Below are positions 1-8,267 of a DNA stretch of 64,000 nt, in pieces. A model generated the notes under the pieces. That model was given only the letters and a program-made list of their open reading frames with translations. It was not told the DNA's origin and did no database searches. How positions within the stretch are numbered: the stretch's first letter is position 1; the number at the start of each line of letters is the position of its first letter. The position numbers and the translations under genes are program-made. Source of the DNA: Chromohalobacter nigrandesensis (GTDB taxonomy: Bacteria > Pseudomonadota > Gammaproteobacteria > Pseudomonadales > Halomonadaceae); contig NZ_JAKGAM010000001.1 of assembly GCF_023061285.1 (NCBI RefSeq), positions 124,001 to 188,000 on the forward strand. Reading direction: 5' to 3'.

Positions 1-144
1 TGAAGAAGCGTTCTTGAAGACACGTGTTTTTAGAGGCACGTTTTTTAGAGGCACAGAGCCCCTGCCCCCGCGCTAAAGCGCGTTGGCCATCGGTGATCGA
101 GCGTCTTGAAGGTGCGGGCTGTATGTGCGGCCTGCGCCTCGGGG
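1..144. other. Window edge, non-coding, with short direct repeat
   Basis: No gene is supported here. A 14-15 bp sequence (gtttttagaggcac) occurs twice in tandem at 26-39 and 40-54. A short GC hairpin (CGCGCT/AGCGCG, 69-82) lies just downstream of the deacetylase gene on the minus strand, but it has no T tract on either side, so it is not a convincing terminator. Confidence 0.4.
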
Positions 145-1179
145 TTAGGTCGGTAAGAGGGCTGTCGTAGCCTGTTCGTGACGCGCCAAAACGTCACCCA
201 TCGATAGCGAGCGCATGCCGTATTCGATGGAAAGCGACTGGAAATAGCCGATGATGGCAGCGAGATCACGCAAGTTAGCATCGGTATCGCCGCCGAAATT
301 GTGCGGATGCCACCACAGATGGAATATCTCGCCACGCCTGGCGGCACGACGCATGGCGTTCTTGATGCGCCGTAGCCGTAGCACATCCAGCTGCGGCACC
401 CCACGGCGCGGACGCAAGAACATGCTGGCCGGAACATCCAGCGGATCGCCCTTGAGATCGCGCCACTTGATGCCGTGATGGCCGGTCAGATCGACATAGC
501 TATCCAGCAGGCGCAGCGCGCGTCGAAAGGCGGCGTCGCGCTGGTGACGTGGGAACCCCGCGCGTTGGGGATTGCCGCGATAGCAACGAAAGCCCGCCTC
601 ACGTATTGCCGCCAGATAAGCCTCATCGACCTGATTGCGTGGCAAGACCAACGAATCAGGGCGATGCCCGGCATGCTCGGCAATAGCCATCGCCGCCGCG
701 AGATCGGCCTTGAAGTCCTCCGGCGTCTGACCTTCTTCATGGCAGTAGTAATGCGAAAAGGTATGCGAGGCGACTTCCTGGCCCGGCGTCTGCGCAATCA
801 GATCGATCAGCGAACGCGCGTAATGCAGCGGATCGCTGGCCTCGTCATCGCCGATGTCCAGACGGTAGTTATCGAGCGCCGGATTGGCATAATGCGGGCG
901 CCGCGCAGGAGAGAAACGCGCCAGCGTCTCTCGGTCCTCAGCGAACAGATAGCCCACCGTGGCCCAGGTCGCACGGATATGACGCTCGCGGAAGAGATCG
1001 AGCATCGCCGGCACCGCGCGTCGTGCGCCGAGCAAATGGCGCATATACGGATGTTCGGGCGTGGTCACGATGTCCGACATCCCCCAGTGCAACTCGAAAT
1101 CCAGGGAGATCACGAAAGCCGGCGGACGTAACGGCTCGCCTTCGGCACGTGCCAAACGGGTCATCCAGTTAGCACTCAT
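145..1179 (-). CDS. Polysaccharide deacetylase family protein (NodB-like)
   Basis: Predicted 344-aa carbohydrate esterase that removes acyl (usually N-acetyl) groups from a polysaccharide or its precursor. The family-defining motifs are visible: SLDFELHWG near residues 25-33 (catalytic/metal Asp27) and the zinc-binding HxxxH in SHTFSH (His139, His143). I chose the ATG at 1179 because it overlaps the stop of the upstream glycosyltransferase gene by 4 bp (ATGA), the usual sign of translational coupling; a longer in-frame start at 1284 would overlap that gene by over 100 bp. There is no signal peptide, so it probably acts in the cytoplasm. It is the last gene of the exopolysaccharide operon, consistent with tailoring of the glycan. 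The substrate cannot be read from the sequence. Confidence 0.85.
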   Translation of the reverse strand: MSANWMTRLARAEGEPLRPPAFVISLDFELHWGMSDIVTTPEHPYMRHLLGARRAVPAMLDLFRERHIRATWATVGYLFAEDRETLARFSPARRPHYANPALDNYRLDIGDDEASDPLHYARSLIDLIAQTPGQEVASHTFSHYYCHEEGQTPEDFKADLAAAMAIAEHAGHRPDSLVLPRNQVDEAYLAAIREAGFRCYRGNPQRAGFPRHQRDAAFRRALRLLDSYVDLTGHHGIKWRDLKGDPLDVPASMFLRPRRGVPQLDVLRLRRIKNAMRRAARRGEIFHLWWHPHNFGGDTDANLRDLAAIIGYFQSLSIEYGMRSLSMGDVLARHEQATTALLPT

Positions 1180-2324
1180 GCGTGACACGCCTGATGCCAG
1201 GAAGCGCTGTAGCCGTCGATCATGCGCTGCACGCTGAAGGAATCGACGACACGTTGATGCGCGCGCTGCTTGCGCACCTGCCACGTTGCCGCATCCGCAT
1301 GCTCACTCAGCACCATGGCCAGTTGGTCTGCCAGCAACCGCGAATCGTTTGGCGGCACGATCCAACCGGTATCGCCAACGATGAAGGCCGCATCCCCGAC
1401 GTCGGTGGACACGCACGGCGTGCCGCAGGCCATCGCTTCAGACAATACATTGGGAAACGCCTCACCGAAGCGCGACGACAGCACATGCACATCGAGCGCG
1501 TTCATCACCGCCGGAATATCGCTACGCCGTCCGACCAGCAGCACCCGATCGCGCACGCCATGATCTTCCAGCAGCCGTATTAATTCGTCATTGTCGGCAT
1601 CTAGTCCCGCACCGATCAGCGCGCAGCGGAAATCCCACCCCAGGCCCTTGAGCTGCGCCAGGCCGGCGATCAGATTGGCATGGTCCTTCTGCGGGTCGAA
1701 GCGCGCCACCATGCCGAATAGCGGCATATCGTCGTCTATACCCCACTCCGCCCGCACGCGCGCCCTGGCCTCGGTGTCGGGAGTCAATAGCGACAAGTTA
1801 TAACCATTGGGCACGACCACGAACTTCATGGCCGCATAACGCAGCTTGCGATGCACATCCACCGCATGTTGCGAACAGCTCACGATGCGACTCGGTACCA
1901 CGCGGGACAAAGCGCCGCACGCCTTGGCGACCCAGATCGTGCTGCGCTTGGTGGCGCCTGGCATCAAGTTACTGTTGTGAATCCCCCAGCAAATGGCCTT
2001 GACGCCTGCCAGACGCGCCACGACACCGCCCACCAGATTGGCGTGATACATCCAGGTCTGCACCACGTCCGGCTGGTAATCCCGGATGATGCGCCACAAC
2101 CGCCACAGGCCGGCAGGCGTCACACGGCCGCGCGGCATATCCAGATACACGACCTCGATTCCTGCCGCATCGAAACGCGGACCGTATTGCCCGGCGTCCA
2201 TCAAGCACACCACGCGGTGTACATTGTGATGATCGTTATGGCAAAGCTGGTAAAGCGAATCCTCGGCACCACCATCGGTCAAGCCGGTGATGACATGCAA
2301 GACCTTCAGCGGTTTGGCTAGCAT
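1176..2324 (-). CDS. Glycosyltransferase, GT4 family
   Basis: A 382-aa GT-B fold glycosyltransferase predicted to add one sugar from a nucleotide-sugar donor to the undecaprenyl-linked repeat unit at the inner face of the membrane. The N-terminal acceptor-domain signature HVITGLTDGGAE (about residues 10-21) is clear. The C-terminal donor site carries the E-x7-E motif (EAFPNVLSE) followed by AMACGTPCVSTDVGD. The ATG at 2324 is preceded by GAGGG at a rather long spacing. The gene overlaps the downstream deacetylase gene by 4 bp and lies 91 bp after the acyltransferase gene. Sugar specificity is unknown. Confidence 0.88.
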   Translation of the reverse strand: MLAKPLKVLHVITGLTDGGAEDSLYQLCHNDHHNVHRVVCLMDAGQYGPRFDAAGIEVVYLDMPRGRVTPAGLWRLWRIIRDYQPDVVQTWMYHANLVGGVVARLAGVKAICWGIHNSNLMPGATKRSTIWVAKACGALSRVVPSRIVSCSQHAVDVHRKLRYAAMKFVVVPNGYNLSLLTPDTEARARVRAEWGIDDDMPLFGMVARFDPQKDHANLIAGLAQLKGLGWDFRCALIGAGLDADNDELIRLLEDHGVRDRVLLVGRRSDIPAVMNALDVHVLSSRFGEAFPNVLSEAMACGTPCVSTDVGDAAFIVGDTGWIVPPNDSRLLADQLAMVLSEHADAATWQVRKQRAHQRVVDSFSVQRMIDGYSASWHQACHA

Positions 2325-2415
2325 AAGCGGTTATACCCTCGATTGGCCGACGACCAGATGGCACTAGACGCGGCGAACATGACCTTTAGCGTTTGTTAGG
2401 CATCGCCTGATGGCC

Positions 2416-3378
2416 TCAGCTACCGAACGCGAATCCCAAATGCTTGCGGCTCCCCTTGAGCAGCACCACGGCCGCCAGCGACGAGGCCAACGCCAACAGC
2501 GCCAGCATGTTGCCCGGCCGATACGAAAGCGCCTCGAACAGCGAGATAAAAAGCGGATGGATGAAGTACAGCGCCGTCGCGTAGTACGCCAGGGACGTGC
2601 TGTCGCCGGGCACCTGCATCGACGAAACCCAAAGGAACAAGCCCGGACAAAAGATCAATAAACTCAAGTACATATCGAACGCCGGCTGGCCTTCGAGCCC
2701 AATATAATTGAGATAGGATTCCCCCATCAGCAGCAGCGCACCGCCCAGGCTCCACAACATGTAATAACGCCGATCCCATTGGCTCAGCCTTTCCCAACAA
2801 CGCAACAAATAGCCGGTACAAAAGAAGGGAAAGCCGAAAAATAGAAAGTTGCGGTAGAACCAGATCTCATTGAAGAGCACATCCAAAGGGGTGCCGGCGA
2901 ATAGGTGATAATGACCGGCATAAATGAAGAACATCCCCATCGCGTAAAGCGTCAACGCCAGTACCAGCAGAGCCTTCAAGGGAAGGTTGCGCAGCATGTA
3001 CAACATGATGGCAGCCCCGATCAGCGCGGAAAGAAACCACAGATGGTGATAACCCATGACAGCAACACGCAGCAGTTTCAAAATCTCATACGGTGTCACC
3101 GCCGGAATATCCAGCCAGAAATATACGTAAACCAGCATCCAGAAGAGATACATCGACACCACTTTCTTGAGCCATCTGAAGAGCGACTGGGAACGAATAA
3201 CGCTAATAAAGAAATAACCGCTGGCCATCATAAAAATCGGCACCACGATGCGGAATAGCCCCTGCACCGTCAGTTGATAACCTAATTCGCTATACCCCAT
3301 CAGCACTTGAGCATGTGAAATCACCACGATGACGGCCAGTGTCAGCTTGAGCACATCCAACGAAACATTACGCTGCAT
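2416..3378 (-). CDS. Acyltransferase-3 family membrane protein
   Basis: Predicted 320-aa multi-spanning membrane acyltransferase that transfers O-acetyl or a similar acyl group to a glycan. The N-terminus reads MQRNVSLDVLKLTLAVIVVI, the family's typical 'D-x-L-K' opening followed by HAQ in the first membrane segment, and about ten hydrophobic segments follow. The start at 3378 is fixed by a strong ribosome binding site (AGGGGAGGGG) directly upstream; a longer frame to 3534 would run into the polymerase gene. The O-acyl group probably decorates the exopolysaccharide made by this operon. Acceptor and donor are inferred from family and context only. Confidence 0.8.
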   Translation of the reverse strand: MQRNVSLDVLKLTLAVIVVISHAQVLMGYSELGYQLTVQGLFRIVVPIFMMASGYFFISVIRSQSLFRWLKKVVSMYLFWMLVYVYFWLDIPAVTPYEILKLLRVAVMGYHHLWFLSALIGAAIMLYMLRNLPLKALLVLALTLYAMGMFFIYAGHYHLFAGTPLDVLFNEIWFYRNFLFFGFPFFCTGYLLRCWERLSQWDRRYYMLWSLGGALLLMGESYLNYIGLEGQPAFDMYLSLLIFCPGLFLWVSSMQVPGDSTSLAYYATALYFIHPLFISLFEALSYRPGNMLALLALASSLAAVVLLKGSRKHLGFAFGS

Positions 3379-3454
3379 TATTCCCCTCCCCTTGAATTTC
3401 CCCGCTCCCCAGAATCGAAACGTCAACGCGTTATCGTATTTTATAAGGCGTTTT

Positions 3455-4444
3455 CTACATTCCGCCTTCGGCCGCCCAGCCGTATCCTGGAACGCCAAGC
3501 ACCGGATACCACTGCATGAAGAAATAGAAAGCATAAAGCCCGTAGGCCGCGTAACGCCGCCAATCGGATAGCCCCAGCGAGGCCAATAAAACCACTAGCA
3601 TGCCGCTTTCGAACACGCGTGCCGTGACTGGAAGAAGAAAATATGTAGACAGATAAAAGACCAGAATCGAAGCGGCAAAGAAATTGTTCCTAAGAAACGA
3701 TTTACCCTCCATGAAGAAGATCACGGAGAACACGGTCCAGAAGACAAACGCCAGTCCCGATCCCCCCGATCCCATGGCACTATACTCGGCGCTCTCGCCT
3801 TGTCGTGCCCCGAGCGCACCGGCTAGCCAGATCCCCAGCGCTCCCAACACGACCCCCATCCCCAAGGTGTACACCACGCGCCATACGGTCGAAATACTAA
3901 ACGTCGAGAAAAAGATATTGAGAAGAAACAAGATATTGATAAAGAAGAAGGACGCATGCACCAATGGCGCCAATGCAATAAAGAAAATACGCAGCGGCAA
4001 GTAACGACACCACCAGCCGAGAAAGAACAGCGTAATCCCTACGCCCTGCCGCAAGTGAATGATATTATTCTTCAACACCTGCGGCATGAGAATAAAAAGA
4101 ATCAGGAAGAAGGCGTACTTCGGATAACTTCTCAACACTAGAAACGAAATCAAAAACGATGAGAAGAAAATGATTACACGAAGCGTATCTTCCGGGGAAA
4201 AATGCTTGGCGGCCCAAATATTGAATAGCAGCCAAACCGGTTCGTTGGTAAGAATCGACTTGAGGCTACTTGCGGCATACATCACGAATATCTCATCGGA
4301 ATGCTGGGCATAAACGAGATAGTTGGCGCGGTCGATATAGCCGTCGATATCCAGCCCCATCAAAAACCAGGCATAAATACCGGCCAGGACCAAGCACATG
4401 GACTTGTAACCGAACGAGCCTTCGGTGGGTATCAGTAGTTTCAT
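3455..4444 (-). CDS. EpsG/Wzy-like polysaccharide polymerase
   Basis: A 329-aa hydrophobic protein with roughly ten predicted membrane segments. The NNIIHLRQGVGITLFFLGWW region (about residues 120-140) resembles the conserved 'R-Q' segment of EpsG-type polymerases. In Wzy-dependent pathways such proteins join flipped repeat units in the periplasm. The operon also holds Wzx, Wza and Wzc, so a polymerase is expected, and this is the only candidate. The ATG at 4444 has a GAGGCG Shine-Dalgarno at good spacing. Base composition is more AT-rich than the flanking glycosyltransferase genes, as is common for polymerases. Assignment rests on topology, the local motif and context. Confidence 0.7.
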   Translation of the reverse strand: MKLLIPTEGSFGYKSMCLVLAGIYAWFLMGLDIDGYIDRANYLVYAQHSDEIFVMYAASSLKSILTNEPVWLLFNIWAAKHFSPEDTLRVIIFFSSFLISFLVLRSYPKYAFFLILFILMPQVLKNNIIHLRQGVGITLFFLGWWCRYLPLRIFFIALAPLVHASFFFINILFLLNIFFSTFSISTVWRVVYTLGMGVVLGALGIWLAGALGARQGESAEYSAMGSGGSGLAFVFWTVFSVIFFMEGKSFLRNNFFAASILVFYLSTYFLLPVTARVFESGMLVVLLASLGLSDWRRYAAYGLYAFYFFMQWYPVLGVPGYGWAAEGGM

Positions 4445-4484
4445 CGTTCGCCTCAAATTACGGGGGGCGCTGACGCGCCTTAAC

Positions 4485-5648
4485 TTAAATGGGCTGGCGC
4501 TGCATGACACGTAAATACGCCTGAACGGCCTGACCGAGATCGAATGCTCGGGCCCTGCTCTCGACATCGGGATATCCCTCCCCTTGCAAAGCAGTCACCA
4601 TCGCCTCGTACAACGCTTCTGGATTTCCCACCGGCACCAACTGCCCCCAGGTGCCGCCTTCCAGAATTTCCGCCGGTCCGCTGGGACAATCGGTACTGAT
4701 GACCGGCGTGCCACAGGCCATCGCCTCGGCCAGCACATTGCCGAAACCTTCCCAGGCAGAAGACAGCACGAACAATTCGGCCTGGCGCATCCACGCATAG
4801 GGGTTATCGACGAAACCCAGAAAAGCGACGTCCTCGCTCACCCCCAACGACGCCACCATTGCTTCAAGACTCTCGCGTAGTTCTCCCTCGCCGAGAATGA
4901 CCAGGCGCGCGGGTTGCCGAGTGCGCAACGTGGCAAAGGCCTTGATCAAGGTGGGATAGTCCTTCTGAGCGGTGAGCCGGCCGACGGCCAGGATCACCGG
5001 TGGCTCGCCGCTCGCCAGCCAGGGGTGCGTCAACGCCTGCGTGCTCAACTCGCGCAGACGCTCGGTGACCGCCGGGTTGTAGATCACGTCGATGCGTTCT
5101 CGCGGCAGCGCCAACGCACGCGAAAGGTCGTCCGCCACGCCGCCGGATACCGCCACGATGCCGCTCGCCCAGGGATAGCTATGCCGCATCAGCAAGGGAA
5201 TGAGCCACGAACGCCCCGCCGGCTCTGAACGCATGTCGCGCGTCACGTTGTTATGCTCGGAAATCACCACCCGTGTGCCCACGCCCGCCAATCGGGTCGC
5301 CCACAGCGCCACCACGTTGGCGTAGTTGAGTGCCGACAGCATCACCGCCGGCCGTGTCTTACGCAGGTAACGCACCAGCGCCGGCAAGCTGTACAGCACC
5401 CGAGACGCACGCAGATCGACCACGCGCACCTCTCCCGCCACATTCTTGAGATAAGCGCCCGTGGCCCGCGCGAGAACAAGGTCCACCCGCCAGCCTTGCG
5501 CGGCGAGCCCGTTGGCCAAGGTCACCATCACCATTTCCGCGCCACCGCCTTCCAGCGAGGGCAAAAAAAGCGTCAGCGTCATATCACCCAAGGCACTGGC
5601 GTCGACGAGCGCCGATGACGATTCCAGCATGCGTTGGGTATCATCCAC
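4485..5648 (-). CDS. Glycosyltransferase, GT4 family (tandem copy A)
   Basis: A 387-aa GT-B glycosyltransferase. It shows the N-terminal LFLPSLEGGGAEMVMVTLAN signature, VILAVGRLTAQKDYPTLI at the domain junction, and the donor-site block EGFGNVLAEAMACGTPV with E-x7-E spacing. It begins with GTG at 5648, supported by AAGGAG nine bases upstream. The start lies inside the last codons of the neighbouring gene (8-bp overlap), so the two are translationally coupled. It is closely similar along its full length to the next gene, indicating a tandem duplication. It probably adds a sugar to the exopolysaccharide repeat; donor and linkage are unknown. Confidence 0.87.
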   Translation of the reverse strand: MDDTQRMLESSSALVDASALGDMTLTLFLPSLEGGGAEMVMVTLANGLAAQGWRVDLVLARATGAYLKNVAGEVRVVDLRASRVLYSLPALVRYLRKTRPAVMLSALNYANVVALWATRLAGVGTRVVISEHNNVTRDMRSEPAGRSWLIPLLMRHSYPWASGIVAVSGGVADDLSRALALPRERIDVIYNPAVTERLRELSTQALTHPWLASGEPPVILAVGRLTAQKDYPTLIKAFATLRTRQPARLVILGEGELRESLEAMVASLGVSEDVAFLGFVDNPYAWMRQAELFVLSSAWEGFGNVLAEAMACGTPVISTDCPSGPAEILEGGTWGQLVPVGNPEALYEAMVTALQGEGYPDVESRARAFDLGQAVQAYLRVMQRQPI

Positions 5649-6762
5649 AGTGGCGCTCCTTCGGCAGCGTCACCCGTAGCGCATGTAGATAGCCACGCAG
5701 CGCCTGTTGCAAATCGAAACTACGTGCCCGGTGCTGAACATCGGGATGTGTCTCGTCACTGAGTGTCGCGGCTATCGCCCGCGCCAAGGCTGCGGCATCG
5801 CCTACCGGCACCAGCCGACCCCACTTGCCATCTTCGAGAATCTCCGCCGACCCGCTGGGACAATTCGTGCTCACCACGGGCGTCCCGCAGGCCATGGCCT
5901 CGGCAAGCACGTTGCAAAAGCCCTCCCACGCCGACGACAACACGAACAACGACGCCTTGCGCATCCATGGGTAGGGATTGTCGACGAAGCCTGGCAGCGC
6001 CACGTCGTCGCCGATCCCCAGCTCGTCGATACGCGCCTCCAGCTCAGGGCGCAGCTCGCCCTCGCCGAGAATCACCAGGCGCGCCGCATGCGTCTTGCGC
6101 ACCTCGGCGAAGGCCTCGATCAAGGTCGCGAAATCCTTCTGTACGGTCAGCCGCCCCGCCGCGACGATCACCGGCGGCTGGCCACCTTTCAGCCAGGGAT
6201 GCGCCAACGGTGCCTCGCACAACTCCGCGAGCTGGGTATTGATGGGGTTATAGACGACATCGATCCGCTCGCGCGGCAGGCGCACCGTCTGCGCCAGGTC
6301 ATCCGCCACCCCACTCGAGACCGCGACGATGGCATCCGCCGAGGGGTAACTCAGGCGCATCAGCCACGGCACCAAACGCTCCAAACGATCGCTCGAGACA
6401 TCCCGGGACAGCGTGTTGCGCTCCGAGACCACCAGCCGTGTCCCCGAACGGGCCAGCTTACGTGCCCAAAGCGCAATGATGTTGGCGTGATTGAGCGCCG
6501 AGAGTAAGGCATGCGGGCGCTCGCGGCGCAGATAGCGCACCAGTGCCGGCAAACTGAACAGCACCCGCGAGGCACCGAGCTCTACCAGGCGCACACGAGG
6601 CGAAACATCCGCCAGATACGCCCCTTCGGCGGCAACCACGACAAGATCCACCGGCACGCCACGATTCGCGAATCCATTGGCGAGGGTCACCATCACACGC
6701 TCCGCACCGCCGCCCGCCAGCGAAGGCAGGAACACCGCAATGCGTTTATCGTCGTTTCTCAT
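5641..6762 (-). CDS. Glycosyltransferase, GT4 family (tandem copy B)
   Basis: A 373-aa GT4 enzyme, sister of the adjacent downstream gene: it shares VFLPSLAGGGAERVMVTLAN, SLPALVRYLRRERP, LPRERIDVVYNP, LVILGEGELRPELEA and EGFCNVLAEAMACGTPVVS. The ATG at 6762 overlaps the stop of the wzx gene by 4 bp (ATGA). Conserved residues of both Rossmann-like domains are present, so both copies look functional. They may add consecutive residues or may have diverged in donor use. Family assignment is certain; specificity is not. Confidence 0.87.
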   Translation of the reverse strand: MRNDDKRIAVFLPSLAGGGAERVMVTLANGFANRGVPVDLVVVAAEGAYLADVSPRVRLVELGASRVLFSLPALVRYLRRERPHALLSALNHANIIALWARKLARSGTRLVVSERNTLSRDVSSDRLERLVPWLMRLSYPSADAIVAVSSGVADDLAQTVRLPRERIDVVYNPINTQLAELCEAPLAHPWLKGGQPPVIVAAGRLTVQKDFATLIEAFAEVRKTHAARLVILGEGELRPELEARIDELGIGDDVALPGFVDNPYPWMRKASLFVLSSAWEGFCNVLAEAMACGTPVVSTNCPSGSAEILEDGKWGRLVPVGDAAALARAIAATLSDETHPDVQHRARSFDLQQALRGYLHALRVTLPKERHCG

Positions 6763-8228
6763 TTCGCCGTCCGTCGCTTGGCAAGCACCATCCCGCGCAC
6801 ATTCGCCACGTTGAGAACAAACACGCTAACGGTATAAACCGCCGCGCCCCACAACACCTGCTCCACCAGCGCCCAGGTCCCGGTCGCCTCACGTAACGGC
6901 CATAGGCACGCCACCATCACCGCACCGCTGAGCACAACCTTGAGGTTGTCGCGCGTGATCAGCGAGATCGGGAACAAGCGCCGACCCAGCAGCACGCTCA
7001 ATGCCAGCGCCACGCCGTAGGAGATCAGCGTGGCGTAGGCCGCGCCCACCAGGCCGAAGGCCGGAATGAACAGCAGATTGAGCGCCACGTTGACCACCGC
7101 CGCGCCGCCATTGATCCACACCTGATAGAGCGTCTTTTCACTCAACTGAAAAGCCAGATCGAAATGGAAAGCGCGGATACAACACATGAAGATGGCGAGA
7201 GCGACCCACGGCACTAGCTGCTCCGCCCCCGCGTGGAAAGATTCACCCAGCATCAACGCGACGATCTGCGGCGCCAGCACAATGAAGCCCAACGTCACCG
7301 GCACCGCCATCAGCAGCAGCAAGCCGCCATTGCGATCGAGCTGCTCGCGGGCCGCATCGCGCCCCTGCTGTTCGAGCGCGCGCACCACCAGCGGATACGC
7401 CGCTAGATTGACCGTCACCAACAGCAGATTGATCACCTGGGCGACCAAGTCGTAACCGGCGGTGTAGATCCCCACCGCTTCGTTGTTCAAAAGCCCCGCC
7501 AGCAGCAGTCGGTCGGAACTCGACACCACGAATTCCAGAGCGAAGGTCGCCGTCAACGGCAGCCCATAAATCAGCAAGGGCTTGAGCTCGGGCGCTAGCG
7601 ACAGCGCCGGACATGCCCCACGCCACAGCGATCCACCAAGCACCACTACCGCCACCAGCATGCCCAGCAACATGGCCAGCAAGGGACCCAGCGCGCCGAA
7701 CCCCCACGTAATCAACAGCACCCCGAGTCCCAGTGCAATGACCGCTCGGATACCCGCCATCAAGCCGTAACGCAACGGATTGAGCTGGCTGCGCATCAGC
7801 TCGAGGCTCAGTTCGAACCCCGCCTGCACCCAGATCAACGGCACGGCGATCAGCACCAGGGTTCTCAGCGACTCATCCGCCACCGCAAACCACACGGCCA
7901 CGCCCGCTATCCCGGTCAGCGACGCCACGCTGGCGTACGCCAGCAATAGCGTGCTCAACAAACGCCGCGGGTCGTTCAGGTTGGCCGGGAAGAACCGCAG
8001 CAACGACAAACGAATCCATTGAAAGCACACCACATTGATCAGCCCCACCCAGACCACGACCAGGGCGTAGATCCCGTAATCGCTGGGTGACAAAAGGCGC
8101 GTATAGATCGCGATGGCGAGAAAGTTCAGCAAGCCCGGCACACCACGCGCCAAGCCGTAATAAGCGGTATAGCGAATCAGCAAAGTGCGGCCCTCGAAAA
8201 CATTGGCGGCGCCCAACCCTGAGTGCAT
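6759..8228 (-). CDS. wzx: Polysaccharide flippase, Wzx/MATE-like (MVF superfamily)
   Basis: A 489-aa protein with about twelve to fourteen hydrophobic segments and the family N-terminus (GLARGVPGLLNFLAIAIYTR, then LLSPSDYGIYAL). It should flip undecaprenyl-diphosphate-linked repeat units across the inner membrane. I chose the ATG at 8228, preceded by a GGGGGG stretch; an in-frame TTG at 8258 lacks a ribosome binding site. It lies between wzc and the paired GT4 genes and overlaps the next gene by 4 bp. A second flippase gene of separate origin sits at 53.5 kb, showing that two Wzy-type systems coexist. Confidence 0.87.
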   Translation of the reverse strand: MHSGLGAANVFEGRTLLIRYTAYYGLARGVPGLLNFLAIAIYTRLLSPSDYGIYALVVVWVGLINVVCFQWIRLSLLRFFPANLNDPRRLLSTLLLAYASVASLTGIAGVAVWFAVADESLRTLVLIAVPLIWVQAGFELSLELMRSQLNPLRYGLMAGIRAVIALGLGVLLITWGFGALGPLLAMLLGMLVAVVVLGGSLWRGACPALSLAPELKPLLIYGLPLTATFALEFVVSSSDRLLLAGLLNNEAVGIYTAGYDLVAQVINLLLVTVNLAAYPLVVRALEQQGRDAAREQLDRNGGLLLLMAVPVTLGFIVLAPQIVALMLGESFHAGAEQLVPWVALAIFMCCIRAFHFDLAFQLSEKTLYQVWINGGAAVVNVALNLLFIPAFGLVGAAYATLISYGVALALSVLLGRRLFPISLITRDNLKVVLSGAVMVACLWPLREATGTWALVEQVLWGAAVYTVSVFVLNVANVRGMVLAKRRTAK

Positions 8229-8267
8229 CGCCCCCCGACCAGCAGGGGCGGCACACAAAAGGTGCGA

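Noticed and set aside
69-82. GC hairpin as terminator of the EPS operon
   Set aside because: Only a 2-4 nt loop and no T tract on the minus-strand side.
475-1131. 218-codon plus-strand frame at the window start
   Set aside because: Antisense to the deacetylase gene, whose catalytic motifs are intact.
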